Position numbers and translations under genes: made by a program. From NCBI GenBank assembly GCA_002431395.1, contig DJEU01000032.1, positions 248,001-312,000 of the forward strand: a DNA stretch of 64,000 nucleotides, given 5' to 3'. Source of the stretch: Lachnoclostridium sp. UBA5890. GTDB taxonomy: Bacteria; Bacillota; Clostridia; Lachnospirales; Lachnospiraceae. Of this stretch, positions 7,786 through 16,632 are shown in pieces. How positions within the stretch are numbered: the stretch's first letter is position 1; each line of letters begins with the position of its first letter. The notes under the pieces were generated by a model. It was not told the origin of the DNA. It searched no databases and saw only the letters and a list, made by a program, of their open reading frames with translations.

Positions 7786-9456
7786 TTATTCATGCTCTTT
7801 CCAAAATTCTTCCGAGCCAACTACATAAAGCAATGTCCTCGCCCGCGTTCCTGCAATATACAAAAATTTTGAAAAATTCTGCGGATGAATATGCTCCACA
7901 CCAAATAAAATAACCACTTTGGAATCCAGTCCTTTAAATCCTTGAATCGTGGCATAAATCGGCAAATCCAGAGAGGCATCAAAATCATCTTTCAATTCAT
8001 TCACTTTAATTCCTGTCGCTGGCAGTGAAGAATTGGCATACTTTTTAGGTGCTAAAAATACAACATCCTTCATGGAAACATTTTCCTTCTTCAAATGTTT
8101 TACTATTTCCTGCATCTTATTTTTAAAATCCACATCATTCTCATATGTGATTTTTTGCACTTCTTCTCCATTTTCACGTATGAATTCGCCCAATTCCACA
8201 CCACTCATATGGGCACTATATGTACCAATCTGAATCGTATTTCGACAATTCATAAACAAACGAAATGACGTTGCCGAATACGAAGCCAAAAGTTCCCTGC
8301 CCTCGGCATAATCCGGATTATAAATATTTTGTTTTTCATCGTAAAAGAACGCCCAATGTCCCTGCTCCAAACCACCTTTCAATAAATAATCCAAGCAATA
8401 TAAATACAATGGTTTAATGATATCCTGCCCCTCGTCCACAACAATCTGATCATATTGCATTTCTTGCAATTCATCCGTTGTCAAGCATTCTAAATATTCT
8501 AAAAACTGCTCGGGCAGTATCTTTGCAAAATATTCCTGCATATTTTCCTGCATTTTTTCCATATCAAATGGCACGTATTCTGTAAATAGCGCATGCAGAT
8601 TAATACTTTTCAGGTTTGATATGCCGTCCAATTGTTTCTCCATATTATGGGAAAGATTTTTATTATAAGTAAGATAAAGCACCTTTTTGCCCTGCAATGC
8701 CTGCTTTCTTGCAAACCAAACTGCCAAAAGCGTCTTACCGGTTCCCGCATTTCCTTCAATCAGCAAATGATCATTTTCCGACAATCCATCGAGCACCATC
8801 ACTTGTTCCGATGTCAATCGTACCAATTTCTTCTCCACCTGTTCCAAGCGATCTCCCAAGGATGGCACAAAACAAAAATCCCCGCGCAGATACTGCACAA
8901 TTTCCTTAATATCCGATGGCGATAATTTGCTTGGCTCGCGGTGCTGCCGCTCTTCCCAGTAATCAAACACACGATTCATGTATTGAGAAATATCTGCAAC
9001 CGTCTGATCATATACAATTTCCGAAATGATCTCTTGCGACGTAGAATGAAATGTAATATCCGGAAATACAACACCACAAGCCAGCAAAATATTTTTCATA
9101 TGTGGATTTTTTGAAAATCTCTTTTGCAAAAGGTCACGCAGACTAAACATATTGTCCTTTACCTGCGCAAACGGTCCTTCTGCTTTCTCGCGCTCCACAC
9201 CATAACGATCCGTAAAAAACCAGCGGCCCTCATGACATTCCACACGTCCGCCCTTAATCTCCAAACACGCAACGCCTCGCTCGCACACAACCACAAAATC
9301 AATTTCTCCATAAATCTTGTGTTTGTGCTTTGGAAGACCTAGTGAATGAAGAACATAGGCATTTTTTAATTGTAATTGCTGCAAGACATCATACATCTTT
9401 CTCTCAGCATTGCTCTTAATTTGTTCCCCTAAATAGGGCGGAATAAATGTTGGCAT
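7786..9456 (-). CDS. NERD nuclease-domain / UvrD-type helicase fusion
   Basis: 556 residues. An N-terminal NERD domain (about 15-110) has the PD-(D/E)XK-like residues E18, D53 and E66-I-K68 (GEID...CLEIKGG). A superfamily-1 helicase/ATPase follows: Walker A GNAGTGKT at 235-242, Walker B VVDEGQD at 339-345, and a late motif near IYATIQGFKGLDSKVVILFG. The helicase part is compact compared with UvrD. Expected to bind and cleave or remodel DNA in the cytosol. AGGAGG lies 5 bases before the ATG. It follows the small membrane peptide and the GTPases in the same operon. NERD-helicases occur in mobile and defence loci; its partner role here is inferred. Confidence 0.88.
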   Translation of the reverse strand: MPTFIPPYLGEQIKSNAERKMYDVLQQLQLKNAYVLHSLGLPKHKHKIYGEIDFVVVCERGVACLEIKGGRVECHEGRWFFTDRYGVEREKAEGPFAQVKDNMFSLRDLLQKRFSKNPHMKNILLACGVVFPDITFHSTSQEIISEIVYDQTVADISQYMNRVFDYWEERQHREPSKLSPSDIKEIVQYLRGDFCFVPSLGDRLEQVEKKLVRLTSEQVMVLDGLSENDHLLIEGNAGTGKTLLAVWFARKQALQGKKVLYLTYNKNLSHNMEKQLDGISNLKSINLHALFTEYVPFDMEKMQENMQEYFAKILPEQFLEYLECLTTDELQEMQYDQIVVDEGQDIIKPLYLYCLDYLLKGGLEQGHWAFFYDEKQNIYNPDYAEGRELLASYSATSFRLFMNCRNTIQIGTYSAHMSGVELGEFIRENGEEVQKITYENDVDFKNKMQEIVKHLKKENVSMKDVVFLAPKKYANSSLPATGIKVNELKDDFDASLDLPIYATIQGFKGLDSKVVILFGVEHIHPQNFSKFLYIAGTRARTLLYVVGSEEFWKEHE

Positions 9457-9474
9457 AAGGGCCTCCTTTTATCG

Positions 9475-9564
9475 TTAGTTAAAAAATTTGGCAGCAATTG
9501 AACACACAACCGATATAATACAAAGCCGAATGACAAAAGTTGCAATACACTTTAAAACAATCAT
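9475..9564 (-). CDS. 29-residue single-pass membrane peptide
   Basis: A tiny ORF with one hydrophobic helix (VLKCIATFVIRLCIISVVCSI, one internal Arg, three Cys) and a KFFN tail. Its ATG overlaps the stop of the upstream GTPase as ATGA, and AAAGGAGA sits 7 bases before it within that gene's last codons, the usual layout for translational coupling. It falls exactly in the otherwise unexplained gap between the GTPase and the NERD-helicase. It could be a holin-like or signalling micropeptide, or a regulator of the membrane GTPase. No homologue is known to me. Confidence 0.6.
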   Translation of the reverse strand: MIVLKCIATFVIRLCIISVVCSIAAKFFN

Positions 9565-10790
9565 AAAGAATCTCCTTTTTTCAATTCTAATTGTTTGGTA
9601 TAACATTCTTCAATATTGGTTGCTTCAATGTTTTCCTTCACTTTACGTAATGCATTAATATGCATATCATGGATTTCGACAATTTGCTCGTTTGCAATCC
9701 CACCCAATTTTTTTCTTATGTTCTTTGAACTTGTAACATTTTTCTTTATCTCCCTAAGCAAATTTTTAATGACTTCTTTACTTACATCTTCTTTAAACAA
9801 TAAATCGTGTATCTTTTTATGACTGTTACTCAGAGTTTCAATAATATTATCTACATCCTCATTTACCTTATTTATATACTCCAAACTGATCTGTGGCATA
9901 TGCGGATCATCATAATAATACTTCCACGAAATATTTAAGTATTTTTTTGATAATCTATGATAATATTCTGATGACTCTTGAATCAAGCTATCCACAGAGT
10001 TTCTTACACTTTCATCGTAATATTTTAAAAGATCGGAAACTCGATTTCCCACATCAGTAACCTTCTTTTCTTTATGAAATAAAAATGAGGTTTCTTTAAT
10101 CTCACTACTGATTCGTGTAGCATATCCATCATACTCATTATTTTCATATTGATAAAGTTTAAATGGGATCTTTTCCCTAAATGTTTTCCAAAGATTTTCA
10201 ATAATCAATGTAATTATTTTTTCTTTTCCTGTCGGAGCTACCTCTTTTCCATTCAACAAAGTTTTTTTAACACTACAAACAGGTATTACATCCGCAGCAG
10301 CAATTCCTATTTTTTCTGTAATACGATCAATCATAGCTTTTATAGTTTTTCGCTTACTCTTACCTGCATCTGAACTATCATTTTCATTGTCGCAATTTGT
10401 TATCACAACCGTTACTTGATTTTTTTCTTGTAATAGTTCTTTGATTATATTTATTTCAAAATCCTCTACTTTACCAGAATTTGCCGAAAAACAATATATG
10501 ATGGTATTAAACCATTCACATATTTCTTTCTCATCATGCGATTTTACTTCATTTTTGATAAGGTTTTTCCATTGTTCCGCTTTACCCGGCTCTAATCCCT
10601 CCGTATCTGATATTGAAATAACAAACTCATCATCATACTCATAATCATGTGTGTTAATTCCTTCCGATATTGGTTTACCAGCCCCCGTTTTTTCTAGTTC
10701 TTTTCCAAAAATATAATTAAGCAGTGAACTCTTTCCAACGCCTGATTTTCCTATTATCAATACATTTGTTTTTATTTTTGACTGCTGCAT
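9561..10790 (-). CDS. GTPase with helical C-terminus (paralogue of upstream GTPase)
   Basis: 409 residues. The N-terminal G domain shows G1 GKSGVGKS (14-21), G3 DTEG (62-65) and a G4-like TNCD (131-134) in place of NKxD. The strand IIYCFSANSG resembles VWYCISAGNK in the next gene upstream, so the two G domains look paralogous. The C-terminal half (about 220-409) is helical and charged, without membrane segments, suggesting a dynamin/AIG/septin-like stalk. AAGGAGA precedes the ATG and the gene starts 2 bases after the upstream GTPase ends. A role as a soluble partner of the membrane GTPase is inferred. Confidence 0.82.
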   Translation of the reverse strand: MQQSKIKTNVLIIGKSGVGKSSLLNYIFGKELEKTGAGKPISEGINTHDYEYDDEFVISISDTEGLEPGKAEQWKNLIKNEVKSHDEKEICEWFNTIIYCFSANSGKVEDFEINIIKELLQEKNQVTVVITNCDNENDSSDAGKSKRKTIKAMIDRITEKIGIAAADVIPVCSVKKTLLNGKEVAPTGKEKIITLIIENLWKTFREKIPFKLYQYENNEYDGYATRISSEIKETSFLFHKEKKVTDVGNRVSDLLKYYDESVRNSVDSLIQESSEYYHRLSKKYLNISWKYYYDDPHMPQISLEYINKVNEDVDNIIETLSNSHKKIHDLLFKEDVSKEVIKNLLREIKKNVTSSKNIRKKLGGIANEQIVEIHDMHINALRKVKENIEATNIEECYTKQLELKKGDSL

Positions 10791-10792
10791 AC

Positions 10793-11998
10793 TTATTTCT
10801 CCTTTTTGAATTTGCCTAATAAGTTCTTTATTAACTCATCAATTCCAAGTTCCTTTTTGTGCTTGTCCACATATTTTATCGCTTCTTTCAATATTTCTGG
10901 TGTGACGTACTCAAAAAATTCCACTTTCGTTCCATTCTCAATACATTGCTTCATATAATTTTCACAAATTAATGTCATCGCCGCTCCCAACGAAACTGTA
11001 ATAGTTACCGCAACGCTAACATTTACTACACCTTTTGCAACATTTCCGAAAAACGGAATCACGCCCAAAATCTGTGCTGCCAATGTTTTTCCAATATAAG
11101 AAATGATACTAGTTCCACCCAGAGTTGATACGATGTCTTTCATTTCACTATTAATTCCAAACACTTTACTAGTGATTTCATATACCATCTTGGTCTGAAG
11201 CGTCATTAACGGAACAGAATCAGAAAATGGAACCGGTATAAAAGATGTTGCGGTAACTGTCGTTATCACTAAACCAGCATACTTAGGAATCACTTTTTTA
11301 AACGCATGCTCTTTTTGTAATTTCACTTGTCCTTTAAATGACGGAATCAATGAATCACGTAACGCACCTGACAAATGATCCAATGCCCACTTAATCATTT
11401 TATCTTTCTGTACATATGTATCATTTTTTAATTGTGTAGAATATGTAAATAAATCTTGTCCCACTACAACACCCGAAATTTTTTCTGCAATTTCATTTTT
11501 TAATTGATCCAATTCCAGCTCATCAACTTGGTCAATTTTAGTAATAACAATCATTACCGGAATACTTTGTTTTCTGATTTTTTCTACCAATCGAGCATCA
11601 ACCTCAAATACCCTTTTGTTTCCGGCAGATATACAGTACCATACTTCATGAATCTGCTTATTAAAATCCTTCAGATTTTCTCTTCTTTTTTCTTCTATAC
11701 ACGAAAGAATATTTTTTTCATAATCAGACTCTTCATCTTCAACATTTGATACCTCATATCCTTCACTATCATACAAATTCACACCAAATTGCTGTGAAGT
11801 ATATAAGTGCACACCTTTTGTCTGTGGCTTTGCATCTTGTCCAATTTCTGCCTCTGTAATTCCAAAGAAATCATTGACCAAACTGCTTTTTCCTACTCCA
11901 GTCGCGCCACAAATAAGTATATTAGGTTTTTTTACTTTTTCTTCAACCTCTCTAAGTACCTCTTCTGCATTAAAGTTTTCTACATTAAATTTCTCCAT
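10793..11998 (-). CDS. Membrane-associated GTPase with DUF697-like C-terminal domain
   Basis: 401 residues. G domain: G1 GATGVGKS (31-38), G3 DSEG (77-80), G4 TKID (153-156). The C-terminal half has hydrophobic hairpins (AGLVITTVTATSFIPVPFSDSVPL...TKMVYEITSKVFGI, then AAQILGVIPFFGNVAKGVVNVSVAVTITVSLGAAM) matching the pattern of DUF697/YcjF-like GTPase-associated membrane domains. A basic tail ends the protein. The ATG at 11998 has AGGAGG 8 bases upstream, so a longer in-frame ORF start is rejected. A 20-bp palindrome stands upstream. It is likely a membrane-remodelling or signalling GTPase acting with the next gene. Confidence 0.85.
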   Translation of the reverse strand: MEKFNVENFNAEEVLREVEEKVKKPNILICGATGVGKSSLVNDFFGITEAEIGQDAKPQTKGVHLYTSQQFGVNLYDSEGYEVSNVEDEESDYEKNILSCIEEKRRENLKDFNKQIHEVWYCISAGNKRVFEVDARLVEKIRKQSIPVMIVITKIDQVDELELDQLKNEIAEKISGVVVGQDLFTYSTQLKNDTYVQKDKMIKWALDHLSGALRDSLIPSFKGQVKLQKEHAFKKVIPKYAGLVITTVTATSFIPVPFSDSVPLMTLQTKMVYEITSKVFGINSEMKDIVSTLGGTSIISYIGKTLAAQILGVIPFFGNVAKGVVNVSVAVTITVSLGAAMTLICENYMKQCIENGTKVEFFEYVTPEILKEAIKYVDKHKKELGIDELIKNLLGKFKKEK

Positions 11999-12053
11999 AG
12001 CTAATTTCCTCCTTGTCTTGGTTTCTATTTTTATTTGTATTTTGAACAAAAAT

Positions 12054-12073
12054 TTGCATTAAGTATAATGCAA
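12054..12073. promoter_or_regulatory. 20-bp perfect palindrome upstream of the GTPase pair
   Basis: Arms TTGCATTA and TAATGCAA flank four bases. On the minus strand the centre contains TATACT, a good -10, about 70 bases before the GTPase start. A matching -35 is weak (TAGAAA at 17 bases). It is a candidate operator with an internal promoter. Confidence 0.5.
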
Positions 12074-12149
12074 TCTTCATCACTTTTCTATGTACATAAT
12101 TCCGGAAAAAGTTCCTATTTTCCGTTCTGTATGATTACTTCTCATTTCT

Positions 12150-13148
12150 CTACAGTTTCATTAAATCTTCCACTTTCTCTTTGATGATTTTATCTAAATT
12201 GTCATTGTATTCTTTAAACATACTGTTTACTAGTCGTACTGCCAATTCCTCAATTCTATCATCTTGGTAATTTGCGTAAAAAATCAAATCTTCTACATAT
12301 TCTTTTGCTGCCTCATCAAAATCACTTATTCTCCAAACAGATTTATATTTGTCGTTTCCGAATCTAGTTGTTCCTACCCACTCTTCCTCTTCGTCAATTT
12401 CCATCCAATCAATATAACTACTGCAGCTATTGCTTTTTTCTAATTCCGATATTATTCCAAAATTCCCGCTTTTTTCCTCATACTTCCGTAATGTATCCCA
12501 CTCATAACATTCATCTGTTATTGGCTTTGCATTACAATTTGACCAGTTATCTGGAAGTTTTTTTCCTGAAACTGCTTCTACCTCAGTACTGATACTTTTT
12601 AAAAACTTTTCCATTTCTTTATTCGTTTTTACCATAATACCTTTTTCGCTTTCCAAGTCATAATACTTTTCCAGAACATCAACCTTATATTCCACAAAAA
12701 TCTTTCTCATTGTTGGTCGATAAAAGCCTGTACAATAGCACTTCTTTTGAAATACACTTTGTGCTGCACTTTTTGCTTTACCATATGAACTATATGTATC
12801 TGGAAAATAATGCCAAGGTATATCTATATTACACTTATTAGCATCAAATTTAACATCTTTCCGTCCAATTTCTTTGAGTTTAATTGCGTCGCATTTTTTC
12901 TTTATACTTTGTGCCCAATCTGTTATTGCTTCTTTTCCTGTCTTATTTGTGTTTCCTTTATCCACTATACTAATCGCTCCGTTTGGACATAATTTAACAA
13001 TCTCAAGTACTGCATCTATATCATTCTCTTTAATATAAACGCCTTCAACCGGGATTGCATTTCCGTCCTCATTTTCCATTAAATACTGATTTGAAACTGT
13101 ACATAACCCACAACCATCGCATTTGTTTGATACTTCTAACATTTTCAT
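12150..13148 (-). CDS. Ferredoxin-domain protein of unknown function
   Basis: 332 residues. The first 70 form a single [4Fe-4S] ferredoxin fold: C10-x2-C13-x2-C16 and C54-P, with the usual loop GNAIPVEGVYIKENDIDAVLEIVKLCPNGAI. The remainder (about 80-332) is not recognised; it is rich in charged residues, with a few cysteines (KKCYCTGFYRP) and a helical C-terminus. GGAAG precedes the ATG by 8 bases. Set between GTPase and HNH genes, an iron-sulfur sensor or electron donor is unexpected and may give the system redox control. That idea is inference. Confidence 0.8.
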   Translation of the reverse strand: MKMLEVSNKCDGCGLCTVSNQYLMENEDGNAIPVEGVYIKENDIDAVLEIVKLCPNGAISIVDKGNTNKTGKEAITDWAQSIKKKCDAIKLKEIGRKDVKFDANKCNIDIPWHYFPDTYSSYGKAKSAAQSVFQKKCYCTGFYRPTMRKIFVEYKVDVLEKYYDLESEKGIMVKTNKEMEKFLKSISTEVEAVSGKKLPDNWSNCNAKPITDECYEWDTLRKYEEKSGNFGIISELEKSNSCSSYIDWMEIDEEEEWVGTTRFGNDKYKSVWRISDFDEAAKEYVEDLIFYANYQDDRIEELAVRLVNSMFKEYNDNLDKIIKEKVEDLMKL

Positions 13149-13169
13149 AATTATTACTTCCTTTCTTTT

Positions 13170-13991
13170 TTACATTGTTTCATACTGACGTATTATATCA
13201 TTCATTTGTTGCATATAATTTTTACCCTTATTAATTGTTTCAACGGCACATTGCGCGAACTCACCTTTTTCATCAAAAAGAGGTGCCTTAATCAACTCAG
13301 ATAATGCAATTGCAACATTTTCACAAGTCATTAAAACGGACTCTTCAAATTTGGAATAATGCTTAACATTATATCCATTCTTTTCTATTAATTCCTTTGT
13401 CATACTGATAATCTTTAAAAACAAGAAATTAATGTTTTTTAGCAATGTTGCATAATTATCTGCTTTTGAAATGATTCCATCATATATTGTACATATGTTT
13501 TGAGCATTACTGTATTCAACATTAGCCATTCGTTTCTGACTGGACGCTGCAGAAAGCATTCGTTCTGAATCTTTTACCATCATCTTAAAAATTCCATTTT
13601 GTAGCACACCAAAAATCAATTCTTTATCCGTAAATTCAATCTTTGAAGCTAAAGTCATTTGATGAAATGTCTCTTCTCTATCTACTTTTATCCCTCCAAT
13701 AGTCTCTGTGATTTCATTTTTTCTTTTTATATTAATTTTCTTAATATCTTGATAAACTTCCACAAATATCGGATAAGTTCTTTCTATTATGGCCCGCTTT
13801 TTCTTTACAATATTTTGTAATCGTTTATCTGCATATTCCTTTTTTTCTTTAACCATAACTTCTGCCTTTTTACTTTTTTCAAATGCCTGTCCATACTTTT
13901 TTAATGCTTTTTCATCTATTTTGGAAGACTTATCTGTTTGATTAAAAGCATAAGCTATTCCCCCACCAATTAGTATCAAATCAATCATCAT
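13170..13991 (-). CDS. Membrane-anchored helical protein, unknown function
   Basis: 273 residues, not recognised. One N-terminal hydrophobic helix (MIDLILIGGGIAYAF) without a clear signal-peptidase site suggests a membrane anchor. The rest is Lys/Glu-rich and helical, with coiled-coil tendency at 30-110 and 150-250. The ATG at 13991 follows AGGTGG by 5 bases; the in-frame GTG at 14000 lies within that ribosome site. It sits 16 bases after the HNH gene and before the ferredoxin gene. It could scaffold the HNH or GTPase proteins at the membrane. Confidence 0.7.
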   Translation of the reverse strand: MMIDLILIGGGIAYAFNQTDKSSKIDEKALKKYGQAFEKSKKAEVMVKEKKEYADKRLQNIVKKKRAIIERTYPIFVEVYQDIKKINIKRKNEITETIGGIKVDREETFHQMTLASKIEFTDKELIFGVLQNGIFKMMVKDSERMLSAASSQKRMANVEYSNAQNICTIYDGIISKADNYATLLKNINFLFLKIISMTKELIEKNGYNVKHYSKFEESVLMTCENVAIALSELIKAPLFDEKGEFAQCAVETINKGKNYMQQMNDIIRQYETM

Positions 13992-14007
13992 ACTGACCAC
14001 CTCATTT

Positions 14008-15357
14008 CTATAACTCTATTTCAAGAACTTCTCCTAAATGTTCTTCATATTCTTCTAACGTATGATATCTAAGATTAATTCCGTATGTACTTAAAATCAA
14101 ATCAAGTCCATCATTAACTTTATACAAATCAAATGTTTTTTCACAAGCGCCTTCCATAATCATCTGAAAGCCCATGCACATTTTTGCTCGCTCCTTATGA
14201 TTTTCACTTGTAATGATATCTTCTAGTCTCTTCCTATCCTCTTCTAGTTGAAACAATGCCTCTGATTCAATTCGTTTTAACTGCATGTCTCTTTTTTTAT
14301 AATCATCTATATGATTTTTGACATCTTTCCAACTTTTTCTTACAGATTGACATATGGATACTATTGTACTACATGCTACCGAAACAACCATTGAGCAAAC
14401 TACACCTGCTACTATCGCTGGGCCTGCACCTGGAATAATCGCTGCGGAAATCATAGGACCTACTGCTTCTGTAATCATTCCTGACAATATAAGTTCTGCT
14501 CCTTTTGTTCCAATTTGTTGTACACATTGTTCTGCAGATATTTTACCATTTACGTAATCTGTTATGGACTGCAGGGAAATATTTGCAACATCAACGATTA
14601 CCCCAAATGCTGAAGAATCGATAAATTTCTGCACTGCTTTACGGGATGATTTCTCCAATAAATGTTTTGCAATCCTTCTTTCTCCTCCCAAAACAAACGT
14701 TCTTGCTCCATTCTTCGCCACCCCTTTTCCAGCCTCTTCTAGTGTCTTTTCTCCTCGCATCACCTCAGCTATTTGATATACTCCATCCACCATTAAAGAC
14801 ATTGCAGACTCACTAATTTGTTCTACTCCTCCTGCAACAAATTCCTTTCCCACACCTTGCGCTGTTTTTTTGGTTAATTTCCCATTTACACTGATTTCCG
14901 CATTCATCCGTTGTTCTGCAAATTTAATTTTCGCTTTACTATTTTGGAATTGATCGGATTCTTTTATAAATTTGAAATCATTTTTCTCCCCTTTGCTTGC
15001 ATTCATACTTTTGCTAATCAACCTGTAATTATCTTTTTGATTAAGCACCTCTTTTAAATCCTGATCCTCTAAAAAAGGATTGTTTTTATATCTCTCATGG
15101 GCTTCCTTTATAGAAATTATATGATCTACTTCACCCACATGCTCTGACCATTTTGCAGAAACATTTTCACCTCTTGAATTTTTCATGTGATATTTTCGCT
15201 TTGCCGCGTTATTATCATAATGAAGAGTCCTACCACTGATATTGTCATAATAACATTTGTTATCTGAAAATATTTTATCTTTAAATTGGTGCTTAGCCTT
15301 TGCATCATCATATAATTGATTTCTGATTTTCGAATTATATTCTTCATTTATTGCCAT
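14008..15357 (-). CDS. HNH-like nuclease fused to glycine-rich membrane domain
   Basis: 449 residues. The N-terminus (about 30-125) looks like an HNH/endonuclease VII-type fold: VDHII with D78-H79, then N106/N110 and N119-A-S-K-G. The middle (about 160-300) is Ala/Gly-rich, and 290-345 carries two hydrophobic, GxxxG-like segments (AVGPMISAAIIPGAGPAIVAGVVCSMVV). The C-terminus is charged and helical. The arrangement recalls polymorphic toxins or membrane-tethered effectors, but without a secretion signal. AAAGGAG precedes the ATG, and the start overlaps the PolC-like gene's end by 14 bases. Nuclease activity is inferred from spacing of motif residues only. Confidence 0.72.
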   Translation of the reverse strand: MAINEEYNSKIRNQLYDDAKAKHQFKDKIFSDNKCYYDNISGRTLHYDNNAAKRKYHMKNSRGENVSAKWSEHVGEVDHIISIKEAHERYKNNPFLEDQDLKEVLNQKDNYRLISKSMNASKGEKNDFKFIKESDQFQNSKAKIKFAEQRMNAEISVNGKLTKKTAQGVGKEFVAGGVEQISESAMSLMVDGVYQIAEVMRGEKTLEEAGKGVAKNGARTFVLGGERRIAKHLLEKSSRKAVQKFIDSSAFGVIVDVANISLQSITDYVNGKISAEQCVQQIGTKGAELILSGMITEAVGPMISAAIIPGAGPAIVAGVVCSMVVSVACSTIVSICQSVRKSWKDVKNHIDDYKKRDMQLKRIESEALFQLEEDRKRLEDIITSENHKERAKMCMGFQMIMEGACEKTFDLYKVNDGLDLILSTYGINLRYHTLEEYEEHLGEVLEIEL

Positions 15358-16309
15358 ATCTCTTTTCTCCTTTCTCCCTCGCCTTCACATACTCCACCGC
15401 ATGTCCCAGCGGGAACAAATACTTTATCTTCTCACACGATTCAATATACCATTTTGGCATGCCGGCCTTTCGCATCTCCACTTTCATCTCCTGCCATTTG
15501 GCACTATCAATACGGTTTGCCTTACCTTTGCGCACATGCTCCATGATTTCATATGCCATTCGTCGGTTCATTCCTTTTTCCAAAAGGGTATTCATTATAT
15601 CTTCACGGGTACAGATCAACTGCTGCAATGTACACGTTCCTTTTTCGATCAATTCCTTTCCGTTTCCCTCCCAGGTGTCCGTTCCGTGAAGCAATGCAAC
15701 GATTCTGCTATAGTCTTTCAGCGACTGAGGTTTCAAACTAGCAATAGCATCTTTAGCTCTATCACTGTCAAATTCATTGCCATCGGAAAGTTCAAAAGCG
15801 ATTATGGAAATATCTATCGGTTCATCCCGCTCTGCATCTTCCGGCTGAATGATAAGATGATTATTTCCATTTCCTGCCAGTTCCACGCGGTCTGTACCAA
15901 ATGTGTCACGGGCAAAAGCCAAAAGATGGGCATGGTAAGATGGCGGTACATTGAGATTAAAATCCGGTTTCTTTTCTCCTTCGTACCCGGCAAACACCTC
16001 AAATGGAATGTCAAATCCCTCGTAGAGTTCCGACAGGGGATTTACCTCTGTGATGTCCAAAAGATAAGCCACAAAGGATGCCCCTGCTGTTCCGCGGCTC
16101 CACACTATATTGCCATCGTTTTTCGCCTTTACGGCTAATAAATGAGCGAAATAATAATGCCATACCCACCCATTTTTTTCGATTGAATCAATTTCATGAC
16201 AAAGACGTTTTTGAGGTTCTTCCGGCACATTTTGTCCATATATTTGAGTAATTTTTTTATTTACTACATCACGTAATTTTTCTGTCACATACCTTTGATT
16301 CCACTTCAT
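15344..16309 (-). CDS. PolC-derived short protein, predicted polymerase-inactive
   Basis: 321 residues resembling pieces of Gram-positive replicative polymerase PolC (about 1440 residues). Seen: VWSRGTAGASFVAYLLDITEVNPL (PolC SRGSVGSSF...ITEVNPL), PFEVFAGYEGEKKPDFNLN, LHGTDTWEGNGKELI, TREDIM, IMEHVRKGKA, and MPKWYIESCEKIKYLFPLGHAVEYV. The exonuclease, PHP and zinc parts and the segment with the third catalytic Asp are absent. The catalytic DxD of PolC (PDIDLN) reads D116-F-N118, so synthesis is very unlikely. GGAGG lies 9 bases before the ATG. The open frame and good ribosome site argue for a kept function, such as a replication decoy or sensor, which is inference. Confidence 0.85.
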   Translation of the reverse strand: MKWNQRYVTEKLRDVVNKKITQIYGQNVPEEPQKRLCHEIDSIEKNGWVWHYYFAHLLAVKAKNDGNIVWSRGTAGASFVAYLLDITEVNPLSELYEGFDIPFEVFAGYEGEKKPDFNLNVPPSYHAHLLAFARDTFGTDRVELAGNGNNHLIIQPEDAERDEPIDISIIAFELSDGNEFDSDRAKDAIASLKPQSLKDYSRIVALLHGTDTWEGNGKELIEKGTCTLQQLICTREDIMNTLLEKGMNRRMAYEIMEHVRKGKANRIDSAKWQEMKVEMRKAGMPKWYIESCEKIKYLFPLGHAVEYVKAREKGEKRYGNK

Positions 16310-16337
16310 CGCAATATACCTCCATGTTACCCATTAC

Positions 16338-16607
16338 CTAGTGCTGGCTTTCCAGTTTTTCCAAGATCAAGCGCTTAAGATATTTTTCATTGTAGCCATA
16401 TTTGCGGGCAATTTTTTTCCACTCTGATGGATTTTCCTTTGACGCAAGTTCTATAACATACTCGATAGAATACAAACGCGAAGGCATCGAAACTTCCATC
16501 CCATGAAACCGCTCATAAATTTGACTGATTAAATCCTCTCCGACAATCTCTACAAGTTCCTGATAAATTCCAGCGTATCTTTTTTTGTTTTTTTCCTTTG
16601 ACTTCAT
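16338..16607 (-). CDS. Small Mor-like helix-turn-helix protein
   Basis: 89 residues. Pattern of Mor/C-type phage activators: an N-terminal helical dimerisation part (YQELVEIVGEDLISQIYERFHGMEVSMPSRLYS) followed by a C-terminal helix-turn-helix with ARKYGYNEKYLKRLILEKL. AGGTG lies 7 bases before the ATG. It directly precedes the PolC-like gene and follows a hairpin that could attenuate transcription. It may activate the block's promoter. The family match is by eye and moderate. Confidence 0.65.
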   Translation of the reverse strand: MKSKEKNKKRYAGIYQELVEIVGEDLISQIYERFHGMEVSMPSRLYSIEYVIELASKENPSEWKKIARKYGYNEKYLKRLILEKLESQH

Positions 16608-16632
16608 TTTTTCACCTCACCAGTATTTTACA

